A stretch of DNA of 64,000 nucleotides from Massilibacteroides vaginae (GTDB lineage Bacteria > Bacteroidota > Bacteroidia > Bacteroidales > Tannerellaceae), in the NCBI RefSeq assembly GCF_900178525.1, contig NZ_FXDJ01000008.1, positions 563,001 through 627,000 of the forward strand, written 5' to 3'. Below are positions 52,892 to 62,451 of the stretch, piece after piece (positions within the stretch are counted from its first letter, which is position 1; each line of letters starts with the position of its first letter). The notes under the pieces are model-generated. The model did no database searches and was not told the origin of the DNA. It worked only from the letters and a program-made list of their open reading frames with translations. Position numbers and translations under genes: made by a program.

Positions 52892-55327
52892 TTACAGATC
52901 GCTAATATCCAAAGTAAATCTCACACCGAACTTATCCTGCTTAAAATCATTAAACGAACCGAAAACACCAACATTCATCAACTTCCCAAAACCGACGCTA
53001 TAGCCAAACTCCGTGTAATGCTTCCGGTGAGGTGTGTACAAGTATTTAGCACCAAGTGTTTCACCAAAAACCTTGCCCTGCAAAAACGGCAATCTCTTCA
53101 GGAAAATATATTGGCTGTTATAATTCATATTCGCCTGCACCCAATGTTCATTTGTTGAATGCGTATAATAATCGAGCAACATATAAGAATCGAAGCTGTT
53201 TTTTCCTGTAAACATCAAATCCGACGTATTGAAATGCTTATAATCAGCAAAGTTCATCCGATTGTAAGATCCCAAAAAAGTACCTGCGTTTAGTGAATAC
53301 AAAAAAGAACTGAACAACCCCGTTTTAATGGTCTGCCTCACGCCCATTTCAAGAGACTGCGAACTGCTGTTCTGCGTATCATTTACCGGAGTATTCCGAC
53401 TATAATGCAGATTAACCGTTGGCGAATTTGTTCGTTTATAAATTTTCCTCCCCTTATACAGCTCGTAATATTGATTAAACGTATATTCCAGATCAACATC
53501 ATAACGAATACGATCAAACCGGGAATCAGTTATCAAGTTGGGCGTTACATCCGTTTTCTTTCCAAAAAGCATATCCGTAACGTTGTTTTCCAGACTTCGT
53601 CTTTTAGCTATATCCACTTCAATCGTAAGTTGTAAAGCATGGATCGGTTCTATTTTATGCTTCACATGAAAATAATCATTCTGATATAGCATACTACGAT
53701 TACTTCCCCACAAGAAAGAGTTCAGCGCGTTTTCTATTCGTAAAGCACCGTCGGGGTTATAATCGACGGAGGTACTACCGGCAGACAATTCAAGAAATCC
53801 GAATCGCAGTGGAGCATAATTAAGCTGCAAAGCCGTTTCCCATAAAACACGCTTTCGGGCTGTGGCATAATAAACCGCGGGAACTACATGGAATGAATTA
53901 TGCTTACCAATATGAATACCCAGATCAAAACGTTGCCCTAACCAATAACCGTCCACAAAGTTATATTCCGGCAAAGCCCTCAATAATCCCCCGTATTTTA
54001 ATGATATCCGGGCAGAATCGCCACCTACTTTTCCTCCTGTAAGCAATGTTTTCGGCTTAAACTTTGTATTGTGATAGTTTTGTTTAATAGAATCAGTGAA
54101 AGCCTGTATAGAATCTTTTTTCTGATAACTCAAAAGTTCATCATCCGTAAGCGGAAGCGTTCGTATTTCCTTCCAAAACAAAGAATCCTTTTTATTTGCC
54201 AGCGAATCCGATTTCACCACATACGTTGTATCTTTACTAATTTCAAGGGATCGTTTAGGCTTTTTTTTCTTTTCCAGCACAACCATAACCGAATCATTTG
54301 GTATTACTTCGGTGTATTTAGTAGAAGAAGAGTAGCTACCCTCAGCTTTAAATCCCATCAATGATATTTTTGAGTCGATATCATAAGTCGTCGGCAGATA
54401 AACCGAATCGGCAACCTCATTATAGGTAATACGATAGACCTCTAAAGAACCTAAAATATTCAGAGTCAGTTCCGCAAAACGGATATTCCATTCATTGTCC
54501 GCGATATAAATATATCCGGAAACAAAAAGCGGATCGTTCAACTTAGGAATTATCTTTATCTTATTGACCACCTGTCCATCTTCCTCAATAAAACCTTCGT
54601 AACGAAATTTATAATACGAAAACGCCTTCGGGTGCAAAGGAGAAGTTAGTCCCGCAAAAGTAGGCTGATACAATGAACTTTTAGTAATCCGGAAAGCATC
54701 TTCCGGATTCAGATTGTCCGGTATCGTGCTACTAAATCCTTTAACTATTTGCTCATATTTATCCGGTGATATGTAATTAATTTCATTAAAGGATTCCTGC
54801 ATAAACAAATTCCCCTTATAATCATTCAAATTAAGCCCTTCGTTCGTTTCAAGTTTTACACCGGGAATTTTCGGCAACGCCAGCAACTTTAATTTCAACT
54901 TTTGATAAACCTCCGAATGATACGATTTTACCTGATTTGCATGAAAAGGAGCTTTGGCAATCGCCTGCCGCATGATTTCGTAAGCAGGATCTTCCTGACC
55001 GGTTACCACCACTTCGGAGAGAGCATAAGAACGGTCTGCCAACTTCACATCAACAACCACATTCCGGTCGGTTTCCATAACCACACTCATCACCTGTGTT
55101 TCATACCCTAACGATCGAAATTCCGCCGTATAGCGTCCTTCCTTCAAACTGATCCGAAACTCACCCTCATCATTGCAGACAATCCCCTGCGTAGTTTCTC
55201 TGATAAAGACCGTACTGCCAAGTATCGCCTCCCCCGATTGATCCGCAATACGCCCACTAAAAATTTGAGCAAACAAGCTTAATCCCCAAAACACAGTCCA
55301 GCCAACAGTTAGCAAAAGTCTTCTCAC
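52892..55327 (-). CDS. DUF5686 family outer-membrane protein with carboxypeptidase-regulatory-like domain
   Basis: 811 aa with a GTG start and a signal peptide (LLLTVGWTVFWGLSLFAQ). Residues about 22-105 form a carboxypeptidase-regulatory-like beta-sandwich (IFSGRIADQSGEAILGSTVF; YTAEFRSLGYETQVM), as at the N-terminus of TonB receptors. The remainder is the DUF5686 region, strand-rich with many aromatic residues and ending in a strand (KFGVRFTLDISDL), consistent with a large outer-membrane barrel. Function is unknown. There is a TACGTTTG box upstream, and one of the phased repeat arrays about 230 bp upstream. Confidence 0.88.
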   Translation of the reverse strand: MRRLLLTVGWTVFWGLSLFAQIFSGRIADQSGEAILGSTVFIRETTQGIVCNDEGEFRISLKEGRYTAEFRSLGYETQVMSVVMETDRNVVVDVKLADRSYALSEVVVTGQEDPAYEIMRQAIAKAPFHANQVKSYHSEVYQKLKLKLLALPKIPGVKLETNEGLNLNDYKGNLFMQESFNEINYISPDKYEQIVKGFSSTIPDNLNPEDAFRITKSSLYQPTFAGLTSPLHPKAFSYYKFRYEGFIEEDGQVVNKIKIIPKLNDPLFVSGYIYIADNEWNIRFAELTLNILGSLEVYRITYNEVADSVYLPTTYDIDSKISLMGFKAEGSYSSSTKYTEVIPNDSVMVVLEKKKKPKRSLEISKDTTYVVKSDSLANKKDSLFWKEIRTLPLTDDELLSYQKKDSIQAFTDSIKQNYHNTKFKPKTLLTGGKVGGDSARISLKYGGLLRALPEYNFVDGYWLGQRFDLGIHIGKHNSFHVVPAVYYATARKRVLWETALQLNYAPLRFGFLELSAGSTSVDYNPDGALRIENALNSFLWGSNRSMLYQNDYFHVKHKIEPIHALQLTIEVDIAKRRSLENNVTDMLFGKKTDVTPNLITDSRFDRIRYDVDLEYTFNQYYELYKGRKIYKRTNSPTVNLHYSRNTPVNDTQNSSSQSLEMGVRQTIKTGLFSSFLYSLNAGTFLGSYNRMNFADYKHFNTSDLMFTGKNSFDSYMLLDYYTHSTNEHWVQANMNYNSQYIFLKRLPFLQGKVFGETLGAKYLYTPHRKHYTEFGYSVGFGKLMNVGVFGSFNDFKQDKFGVRFTLDISDL

Positions 55328-55355
55328 AGCTCCGTTATTATTTGTTTATTAAGGG

Positions 55356-55363
55356 CAAACGTA
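55356..55363 (-). promoter_or_regulatory. Promoter -7 box for the DUF5686 gene
   Basis: Minus strand TACGTTTG, consensus match, 28 bp upstream of the GTG start; it supports that start. Confidence 0.55.
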
Positions 55364-55554
55364 AACCATCAGGCGGTTAACTTTTGTATAAATGGCGTTA
55401 ATTCTTTTTATTTTTAGTGTGTTTTAATAAACTGAATAAATACATTTATAACCATGGATAAAAACATTAGAAAAAGAGACTATTCGCAACAAATTAACAA
55501 TTCAAATTACCCCTTACAGCAAAGGCATTTTTCAACATTACTATATAAAAAAAA

Positions 55555-55618
55555 ATATAACCTTTATTTTTCAAAAGATATCCTTTATTTTTCGAAAAAT
55601 ATCCTTTATGTTTTTCGC
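55555..55618 (-). repeat. Phased 21-bp repeat array at the edge of the repeat island
   Basis: CCTTTAT recurs at 55561, 55582 and 55603, an exact 21-bp period. On the minus strand the units read ACATAAAGGATATTTTTCGA, AAATAAAGGATATCTTTTGA and AAATAAAGGTTATATTTTTT. This is the same core as in the arrays at 11.1, 28.6 and 43.4 kb, here oriented toward the DUF5686 gene. Confidence 0.8.
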
Positions 55619-55713
55619 CCCATAAAACAAGCTGACTATCAACCAATTACAAAAACGGTTAAAAACAAGAAAAACCAGCTGATTTTAACTAAAAAAACAA
55701 GGCTGTCAACCGA

Positions 55714-57440
55714 TGTCATCTTGAGCCTGTCGAAAGATCTCATACCGTCGAACTATTCTTTAACGAAGCCACATGCAGAGATCTCTCCACTGCGGTCGAG
55801 ATGACAGAAAGGGTGTGGTTCCTTCCCCTTGTCATCTTGAGCCTGTCGAAAGATCTCATACCATCGGACTATTCTTTAACGAAGCCACATGCAGAGATCT
55901 CTCCACTGCGGTCGAGATGACAAGGAGGGTGGTTGTATTTACAAAGAGGGTATGTTTATAATAATCCAACTTTAACCCAATTATTATAAGTATGATTATA
56001 ATAACAGCTATATTTAGAGTAAACTATAAGTATAACTACAAATAAAACAAACACTATGATTACGTTTCCTTCAATTCTCCACAGCAGAGACACCTATATT
56101 GAGCGTATCAAACCATTAACCAATGTCATCTTGAGCCTGTCGAAAGATCTCATACCATCGGACTATTATTTAACAAAGCCACATACAGAGATCTCCCCAC
56201 TTCGGTCAAGATGACAAGGAGGGTGGTTCCTTCCCCTTGTCATCTTGAGCCTGTCGAAAGATCTCATACTGTCGAACTATTCTTTAACGAAGCTCCATGC
56301 AGAGATCTCTCCACTTCGGTCGAGATGACAGGGAGGGTGGTTGTATTTACAAAGAGGGTATGTTTATAATAACCACACTTTAACCCAATTATTATAAGTA
56401 TGATTATAATAACAGCTATATTTAGAGTAAACTATAAGTATAACTACAAATAAAACAAACACTATGATTACGTTTCCTTCAATTCTCCACAGCAGAGACA
56501 CCTATATTGAGCGTATCAAACCATTAACCAATGTCATCTTGAGCCTGTCGAAAGATCTCATACCATCGAACTATTATTTAACAAAGCCACATACAGAGAT
56601 CTCCCCACTTCGGTCAAGATGACAAGGAGGGTGGTTCCTTCCCCTTGTCATCTTGAGCCTGTCGAAAGATCTCATACTGTCGAACTATTCTTTAACGAAG
56701 CTCCATGCAGAGATCTCTCCACTTCGGTCGAGATGACAGGGAGGGTGGTTGTATTTACAAAGAGGGTATGTTTATAATAACCACACTTTAACCCAATTAT
56801 TATAAGTATGATTATAATAACAGCTATATTTAGAGTAAACTATAAGTATAACTACAAATAAAACAAACACTATGATTACGTTTCCTTCAATTCTCCACAG
56901 CAGAGACACCTATATTGAGCGTATCAAACCATTAACCAATGTCATCTTGAGCCTGTCGAAAGATCTCATACCATCGAACTATTATTTAACAAAGCCACAT
57001 ACAGAGATCTCCCCACTTCGGTCAAGATGACAAGGAGGGTGGTTCCTTCCCCTTGTCATCTTGAGCCTGTCGAAAGATCTCATACTGTCGAACTATTCTT
57101 TAACGAAGCTCCATGCAGAGATCTCTCCACTTCGGTCGAGATGACAGGGAGGGTGGTTGTATTTACAAAGAGGGTATGTTTATAATAACCACACTTTAAC
57201 CCAATTATTATAAGTATGATTATAATAACAGCTATATTTAGAGTAAACTATAAGTATAACTACAAATAAAACAAACACTATGATTACGTTTCCTTCAATT
57301 CTCCACAGCAGAGACACCTATATTGAGCGTATCAAACCATTAACCAATGTCATCTTGAGCCTGTCGAAAGATCTCATACCGTCGAACTATTCTTAAACGA
57401 AGCCACATACAGAGATCTCCCCACTTCGGTCAAGATGACA
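55714..57440. repeat. 408-bp higher-order tandem repeat containing nine 93-bp palindromic elements
   Basis: Nine copies of a 93-bp imperfect palindrome start at 55714, 55830, 56124, 56238, 56532, 56646, 56940, 57054 and 57348. They run from TGTCATCTTGAGCCTGTCGA to GAGATGACA or AAGATGACA. They alternate with about 21-bp and 201-bp spacers, giving a 408-bp unit repeated a little over four times. Units 56532-56939 and 56940-57347 look identical by eye. The outer arms TGTCATCTTGA/TCAAGATGACA and inner arms AGATCTC/GAGATCT allow a cruciform. No convincing gene lies here. Confidence 0.9.
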
Positions 57441-57781
57441 GGGAGGAGAAAGATAATAGGAATGAAGGGGCGAAAGTTTTTCGTCCTTATCAACCAAAGA
57501 AAAGGGTGATTCCTACCCGAAAAAGAGCGCGATGCCGCGCCAAGCGGCGAGCCGTGAAAAAAACGGCCTCATTGGATGAGCGTTAAGAAAAACCCGGAGC
57601 GAAAGCGTTAAAAACAAATCGTTGTTTGAGCGCAGCGAGTTTTCGATTTGTTTAGCGAAAGCGCAGTGTTTTTTAGCGAAGGAAGTGCAGCCTTGATCTT
57701 TTTTGCTTCGTTTTTTGGATCAAGCCAAAAAATGATGTGGGGTCGCAGGGGTGAAACCCCTTAAAACCCTGTCCCATCCAA
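57441..57781. repeat. Gene-free segment resembling a dispersed Bacteroidetes repeat
   Basis: About 340 bp without a credible ORF. It is GC-richer than its surroundings in the middle and contains near-repeats AGCGAAAGCG, GAGCGCAGCGAG and TTTTTAGCGAAGG, and an interrupted inverted repeat TTGATC...GGATCAA around 57693-57724. Text of this kind (CTTGATCTTTTTTGCTTCG) recurs in many Bacteroidetes intergenic regions in my memory; this was not searched. Confidence 0.5.
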
Positions 57782-57874
57782 TGTCATCTTGAGCCTGTCG
57801 AAAGATCTCATACCATCGGACTATTCTTAAACGAAGCCACATGCAGAGATCTCTCCACTTCGGTCGAGATGACA
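57782..57874. repeat. Tenth copy of the 93-bp palindromic element
   Basis: It has the same ends and internal pattern as the nine arrayed copies but is separated from them by 341 bp. Its interior (CATACCATCGGACTATTCTT, GCCACATGCAG) is closest to the copies at 55714 and 55830, so it was probably not part of the recent tandem expansion. Confidence 0.85.
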
Positions 57875-57944
57875 GGGAGGGAAGGGTTGTGATGATAAAG
57901 TAAGAGATCACAATACGTGAAGTATTAATTATGAATCTTTTGAT

Positions 57945-57952
57945 TACCTTTG
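57945..57952 (+). promoter_or_regulatory. Promoter -7 box for the two-component operon
   Basis: TACCTTTG, a full consensus match, 27 bp before the chosen ATG and 70 bp after the last repeat element. Confidence 0.6.
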
Positions 57953-57979
57953 AACATTCAAAAGAAATGAGTCCACACA

Positions 57980-59326
57980 ATGCCAATACAGGGTACAATA
58001 TTAGTAGTTGATGATAATAAAGCGATTCTGACAGCGATGAAAATGTTGCTGAAAACTTCTTTTGAAAAAATCATCACAATCACCACTCCCGAACAAATCA
58101 AGTCTGTCTTATCAAAAGAAACGCCGAATGTAGTTTTGCTGGATATGAATTTTAAGTCCGGCATTAATACCGGGAATGAGGGTTTATTTTGGCTTACTGA
58201 AATAAAAAAAGTAAACCCATCCCTTCCGGTAGTACTTTTCACAGCCTATGCAGATATTGATCTTGCCGTAAAAGGAATTAAAGAAGGGGCTGCCGATTTT
58301 GTGGTTAAGCCATGGGATAACGACAAATTGGTACAAACATTACTGAAAGCCGCAGCATTTGATAATAACCGGAAAGGCAAAAAAGGGGCAACAAGTACGC
58401 TTTCGCCAATTGCAAACTGCATGGTTTGGGGGGAAAGCAAAGCTATGCAACAATTACGCGCTTTGATTGAAAAGGTAGCTATTACGGATGCGAATATACT
58501 GATAACAGGAGAAAACGGCACGGGAAAAGAAATGCTCGCACGGGAAATTCATGCTTTGTCTAAGCGCAAAAACAACATCATGATCCCGGTAGACATGGGT
58601 GCAATCACTGAAACGCTATTTGAAAGTGAACTGTTCGGACATGTGAAAGGCGCATTTACGGATGCGAACGCGGATCGCCCCGGTAAGTTTGAAGCAGCCA
58701 ATGAGGGAACACTGTTTCTGGATGAGATTGGCAATCTGCCCTATCACCTGCAAGCGAAACTTCTCACCGTATTGCAAAGTCGTAAAGTGGTAAGAGTAGG
58801 CAGCAACAAACCTATACCTATAGATATACGCTTAATTTGCGCGACAAACAGAGACATGGAGAAAATGGTTGAGAAGGATGAATTTCGTGAAGACCTTTTA
58901 TATCGGATCAATACGATACACGTAAGAATACCTTCGTTGCGAGAACGCCGGGAAGATATTATCCGCCTGGCAGAAATATTCCTGTTCAAATACTGCACCA
59001 TTTACGGAAAACAAAACATGCGACTGACTACCGAGGCTAAGGCTAAATTAATGCAGCACGTATGGTCCGGAAATATTCGCGAACTTGAGCATACAATCGA
59101 AAAGGCTGTCATTATTAATGAATCGGACACATTAGACGAGGTTTCTATTGACCTGAACAAAAACAAGAATAAAGTTCAGAAAGAAATCACGACACTGGAA
59201 GAGATGGAATACAAGCTGATTAAGGAAACCATTGATCAGTTTGAAGGGAACATGTCATTAGTAGCTCAGCAGCTGGGCATTTCAAGACAAACCCTATACA
59301 ACAAGATTAAACGTTACGAATTGTAG
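57980..59326 (+). CDS. Sigma-54-dependent response regulator (NtrC family)
   Basis: 448 aa. Receiver domain residues 1-125 with Asp11/Asp12 and phosphoacceptor Asp55 (VVLLDMNF). The AAA+ domain has Walker [10 protein letters not shown], the sigma-54 contact loop GAFTDA ([16 protein letters not shown]; the usual form is GAFTGA), Walker [10 protein letters not shown] and the arginine-finger region REDLLYRIN. The C-terminal Fis-type helix-turn-helix is [20 protein letters not shown]. The ATG at 57967 is out of frame. The kinase gene follows 9 bp later. Confidence 0.94.
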   Translation: MPIQGTILVVDDNKAILTAMKMLLKTSFEKIITITTPEQIKSVLSKETPNVVLLDMNFKSGINTGNEGLFWLTEIKKVNPSLPVVLFTAYADIDLAVKGIKEGAADFVVKPWDNDKLVQTLLKAAAFDNNRKGKKGATSTLSPIANCMVWGESKAMQQLRALIEKVAITDANILITGENGTGKEMLAREIHALSKRKNNIMIPVDMGAITETLFESELFGHVKGAFTDANADRPGKFEAANEGTLFLDEIGNLPYHLQAKLLTVLQSRKVVRVGSNKPIPIDIRLICATNRDMEKMVEKDEFREDLLYRINTIHVRIPSLRERREDIIRLAEIFLFKYCTIYGKQNMRLTTEAKAKLMQHVWSGNIRELEHTIEKAVIINESDTLDEVSIDLNKNKNKVQKEITTLEEMEYKLIKETIDQFEGNMSLVAQQLGISRQTLYNKIKRYEL

Positions 59327-59335
59327 GCAAACGAT

Positions 59336-60646
59336 ATGTTGAGGATATTATTAAAAAGACTCTCATTTGTTTTACTTCTGCTGTCAGCACTGTCTGCTGC
59401 CGGAGCCTATCTTGCTATGCGGAAAGAATGGATATTGTTCGGAATAATCGTTTTCTTTTGGGTTCTTCTTTTCCTGACACTCCGAAAAATATATAAAAAA
59501 AACGCGCAAAAGGTCGCTTTTCTGTTTGACTCCATTGATAATGGAGATCAGGCCTTCAATTTTGCTGAAAGAGGTACTTCCTCTTCCGATGAATTAGTGA
59601 ATAATTCTCTTAACCGGATAAACAAGATTTTATTTCAGGCGAAAGCCGAAGTAATACAAAAAGAGAAATACTACGAACTGATTATTAATTTCGTTAATAC
59701 AGGAATTATTGTTGTTGACGAAGGAGGATATGTGTTTCAAACAAACAAAGAAGCACTGCGTCTTTTGGGAATGACTGTTTTCACACATGTGAAACAGCTC
59801 TCCAAAATCGATCTGAAATTAGAAGAGGCAGTAACAAAAGCGCAACCCGGCACAAAAGAACAAATCAGTTTTCACAACGAGCGCGGATTGGTACATCTGC
59901 TTATTCAGGTTTCCGGCATGCAGCTTCAGTCAAAAAACGTCCGCATCATAGCAATTAACGATATCAACAAGGAATTAGATGAAAAGGAGATAGATTCATG
60001 GATACGACTTACCCGTGTATTGACGCATGAAATAATGAATTCCATCACACCGATCACCTCATTGAGTGAGACCCTTCTTTCGACACACGGAAATGTCAAC
60101 AAAGAAATTAACGATGGGTTGCAGGTTATTAATTCAACGGGCAAAAGCCTTATGTTGTTCGTAGAATCTTACCGGAAATTCACCCATTTACCCACTCCAA
60201 ATCCTACTCTTTTTTATGTGAAGACATTTGCAAAGCGTATGCGACAGCTTGCTTTGCATCAAAAAAACTACCCAAACGTTCGTGTAGAACTGGATATCCC
60301 ACAGGAAGATTTAATTGTGTACGCTGATGAAAATCTGATCAGTCAGGTTGTTCTGAACCTATTAAAAAACAGCTTAGAAGCCATAGGAGATGAAAAGAGT
60401 GACGGTCTTATTGTAATTAAAGCATACACAGACAGTCAGGAGGCGGTGATTATGGAAATAGGTAATAACGGTCCGGCTATCCCTCCGGACATACTGGAGC
60501 ATATTTTCGTACCTTTTTTCACTACAAAAAAGCGGGGGAATGGAATTGGTCTTTCCGTGTCTCGTCAAATCATGCGATTATCCGGAGGCAGCCTTACGGT
60601 CAGAACAACTTCTGAGCGTACATGCTTCTCGCTCACATTCCCGTGA
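59336..60646 (+). CDS. Membrane histidine kinase
   Basis: 436 aa. Two transmembrane helices lie at about 9-27 and 32-49, with almost no periplasmic loop, so it probably senses a membrane or cytoplasmic signal. A PAS-like domain spans about 110-215 (NFVNTGIIVVDEGGYVFQTN). The H-box is LTHEIMNSITPITSLSETL with His231. The ATPase domain has the N-box VVLNLLKNSLEAI and G-box GNGIGLSVSRQIM. It is the partner of the upstream sigma-54 regulator. The layout is close to NtrY/AtoS-type kinases. Confidence 0.92.
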   Translation: MLRILLKRLSFVLLLLSALSAAGAYLAMRKEWILFGIIVFFWVLLFLTLRKIYKKNAQKVAFLFDSIDNGDQAFNFAERGTSSSDELVNNSLNRINKILFQAKAEVIQKEKYYELIINFVNTGIIVVDEGGYVFQTNKEALRLLGMTVFTHVKQLSKIDLKLEEAVTKAQPGTKEQISFHNERGLVHLLIQVSGMQLQSKNVRIIAINDINKELDEKEIDSWIRLTRVLTHEIMNSITPITSLSETLLSTHGNVNKEINDGLQVINSTGKSLMLFVESYRKFTHLPTPNPTLFYVKTFAKRMRQLALHQKNYPNVRVELDIPQEDLIVYADENLISQVVLNLLKNSLEAIGDEKSDGLIVIKAYTDSQEAVIMEIGNNGPAIPPDILEHIFVPFFTTKKRGNGIGLSVSRQIMRLSGGSLTVRTTSERTCFSLTFP

Positions 60647-60684
60647 AAATAGAGCTTTCATTATGCCGCTTGTGAAGAAATCGT

Positions 60685-60692
60685 TACATTTG
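60685..60692 (+). promoter_or_regulatory. Promoter -7 box for glnS
   Basis: TACATTTG, consensus match, 27 bp before the ATG. Confidence 0.6.
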
Positions 60693-60719
60693 CATTCTTA
60701 AAAACAAACCGAGTGCAAT

Positions 60720-62420
60720 ATGAGCGATGTGAAAGTAAGCGAGGAAGGCAAAAAGAGCTTGAATTTTATTGAATCCATTGTAGAAAAGGATTTGACTGAA
60801 GGTAAAAACAGCAAACGTGTTCAGACGCGTTTCCCACCGGAACCAAACGGTTATTTACATATAGGTCATGCTAAAGCAATTTGCATTGATTTTGGCATTG
60901 CTGAACGCTATAATGGTGTTTGTAATCTACGTTTCGACGACACAAACCCTGTTAAAGAAGATGTGGAGTATGTGGATTCCATTAAAGAAGATATTCAATG
61001 GTTAGGATTCCACTGGAACGAAATTTATTATGCCTCTGATTATTTCCAGCAACTTTGGGATTTCGCGGTTAAATTAATCAAGGAAGGAAAGGCGTATATA
61101 GATGAACAAAGTGCTGAAACAATCGCTGCTCAAAAAGGAACACCCACACAAGCGGGAGTAGAAAGTCCTTATAGAAATCGCCCGATTGAAGAAAGTCTTG
61201 ATCTATTCAAAAGAATGAACGAAGGCGAATTTGAGGAAGGACGTATGATTTTACGTGCTAAAATCGATATGGCCTCGTCGAATATGCATTTCCGTGATCC
61301 GATTATTTATCGAATCATCAAACATCCTCATCATCGTACAGGCACAGACTGGAAAGCTTATCCGATGTATGACTTCGCTCACGGACAGAGTGATTTCTTT
61401 GAAGGCGTAACGCATTCGATCTGTACGCTTGAATTTGAAGTGCATCGTCCTTTATATGATTATTTTATTGACGAATTGAAGGAAGATGACAATTACCGCC
61501 CTCGTCAGATTGAATTTAACCGTCTGAACTTAACTTACACCGTTATGAGTAAGCGTAAGCTGCTCCAATTGGTAAAAGAAGGTTTGGTTAATGGCTGGGA
61601 CGACCCCCGAATGCCGACTATCTGCGGATTCCGGCGCCGTGGTTACACCTCGCAATCCGTTCGTAATTTTATTGATAAGATTGGTTATACAAAATACGAC
61701 GGCATAATTGATGTCGCATTGCTTGAACATGCTGTTCGCGAGGATTTGAACAAAATAGCACCACGTGTTTCGGCTGTTATAAATCCGGTAAAGCTGATCA
61801 TCACCAATTATCCGGAAGGACAGGTTGAAATGCTTGAAACGGTAAACAACCCGGAAGATTTATCTGCGGGTACACATGAAATTGCATTTTCACGTGAATT
61901 ATATATTGAACGCGAAGACTTCATGGAAGATGCGCCAAAGAAATTCTTCCGTATGACACCCGGTCAGGAAGTACGCCTGAAAAGTTCTTATATAGTGAAA
62001 TGTACGGGCTGTAAAAAAGACGAAAACGGTGAAATTGTTGAAATCTACGCCGAGTTTGACCCGATGACGAAAAGCGGAATGCCGGATAGCAACCGTAAGA
62101 TCAAAGGTACACTACACTGGGTATCGGCAGCGCACAGTTTGCCGGCCGAAGTTCGTTTATACGACAGGTTGTTCATGGCTGAAAATCCGAGTGAAGAAAA
62201 AGACAAAGATTTCCATGAGCTATTAAATCCTGATTCGCTAACCGTATTGCGTAATTGCAGGGTTGAAGCCGAATTGGCAAAAGCGAAACCTTATGATCAT
62301 TTTCAATTCCAACGTCTGGGCTATTTCAATTTAGACCCTGACAGCAAGGAAGGAAAACTTATTTTTAACAGAACAGTCTCGTTGAAAGACACTTGGACAA
62401 AAGTAAAAGACAAGTCCTGA
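60720..62420 (+). CDS. glnS: Glutaminyl-tRNA synthetase
   Basis: 566 aa class I synthetase. HIGH motif at residues 47-50 (PPEPNGYLHIGHAK), the KMSKS-like VMSKRKL near 276-282, and the typical FDDTNPVKEDVEYVDSI and DWKAYPMYDFAHG segments. The C-terminal anticodon beta-barrels occupy about 340-560. The presence of GlnRS indicates direct glutaminylation rather than reliance on GatCAB for tRNA-Gln. The TPR gene follows 31 bp later. Confidence 0.97.
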   Translation: MSDVKVSEEGKKSLNFIESIVEKDLTEGKNSKRVQTRFPPEPNGYLHIGHAKAICIDFGIAERYNGVCNLRFDDTNPVKEDVEYVDSIKEDIQWLGFHWNEIYYASDYFQQLWDFAVKLIKEGKAYIDEQSAETIAAQKGTPTQAGVESPYRNRPIEESLDLFKRMNEGEFEEGRMILRAKIDMASSNMHFRDPIIYRIIKHPHHRTGTDWKAYPMYDFAHGQSDFFEGVTHSICTLEFEVHRPLYDYFIDELKEDDNYRPRQIEFNRLNLTYTVMSKRKLLQLVKEGLVNGWDDPRMPTICGFRRRGYTSQSVRNFIDKIGYTKYDGIIDVALLEHAVREDLNKIAPRVSAVINPVKLIITNYPEGQVEMLETVNNPEDLSAGTHEIAFSRELYIEREDFMEDAPKKFFRMTPGQEVRLKSSYIVKCTGCKKDENGEIVEIYAEFDPMTKSGMPDSNRKIKGTLHWVSAAHSLPAEVRLYDRLFMAENPSEEKDKDFHELLNPDSLTVLRNCRVEAELAKAKPYDHFQFQRLGYFNLDPDSKEGKLIFNRTVSLKDTWTKVKDKS

Positions 62421-62451
62421 TAGCTTTATTCAACAGAGAAGGAGTCGAAAT

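Noticed and set aside
55454-55961. Open frames of 116 and 62 codons in the repeat island
   Set aside because: Their 3' parts are translations of the palindromic element and the 116-codon frame reads through the 21-bp repeat array. They show no family resemblance and no promoter box.
55714-57874. Regularly spaced repeats as a CRISPR array
   Set aside because: Repeats are 93 bp in a 408-bp unit, the spacers are themselves repeated rather than unique, and no cas gene is present.
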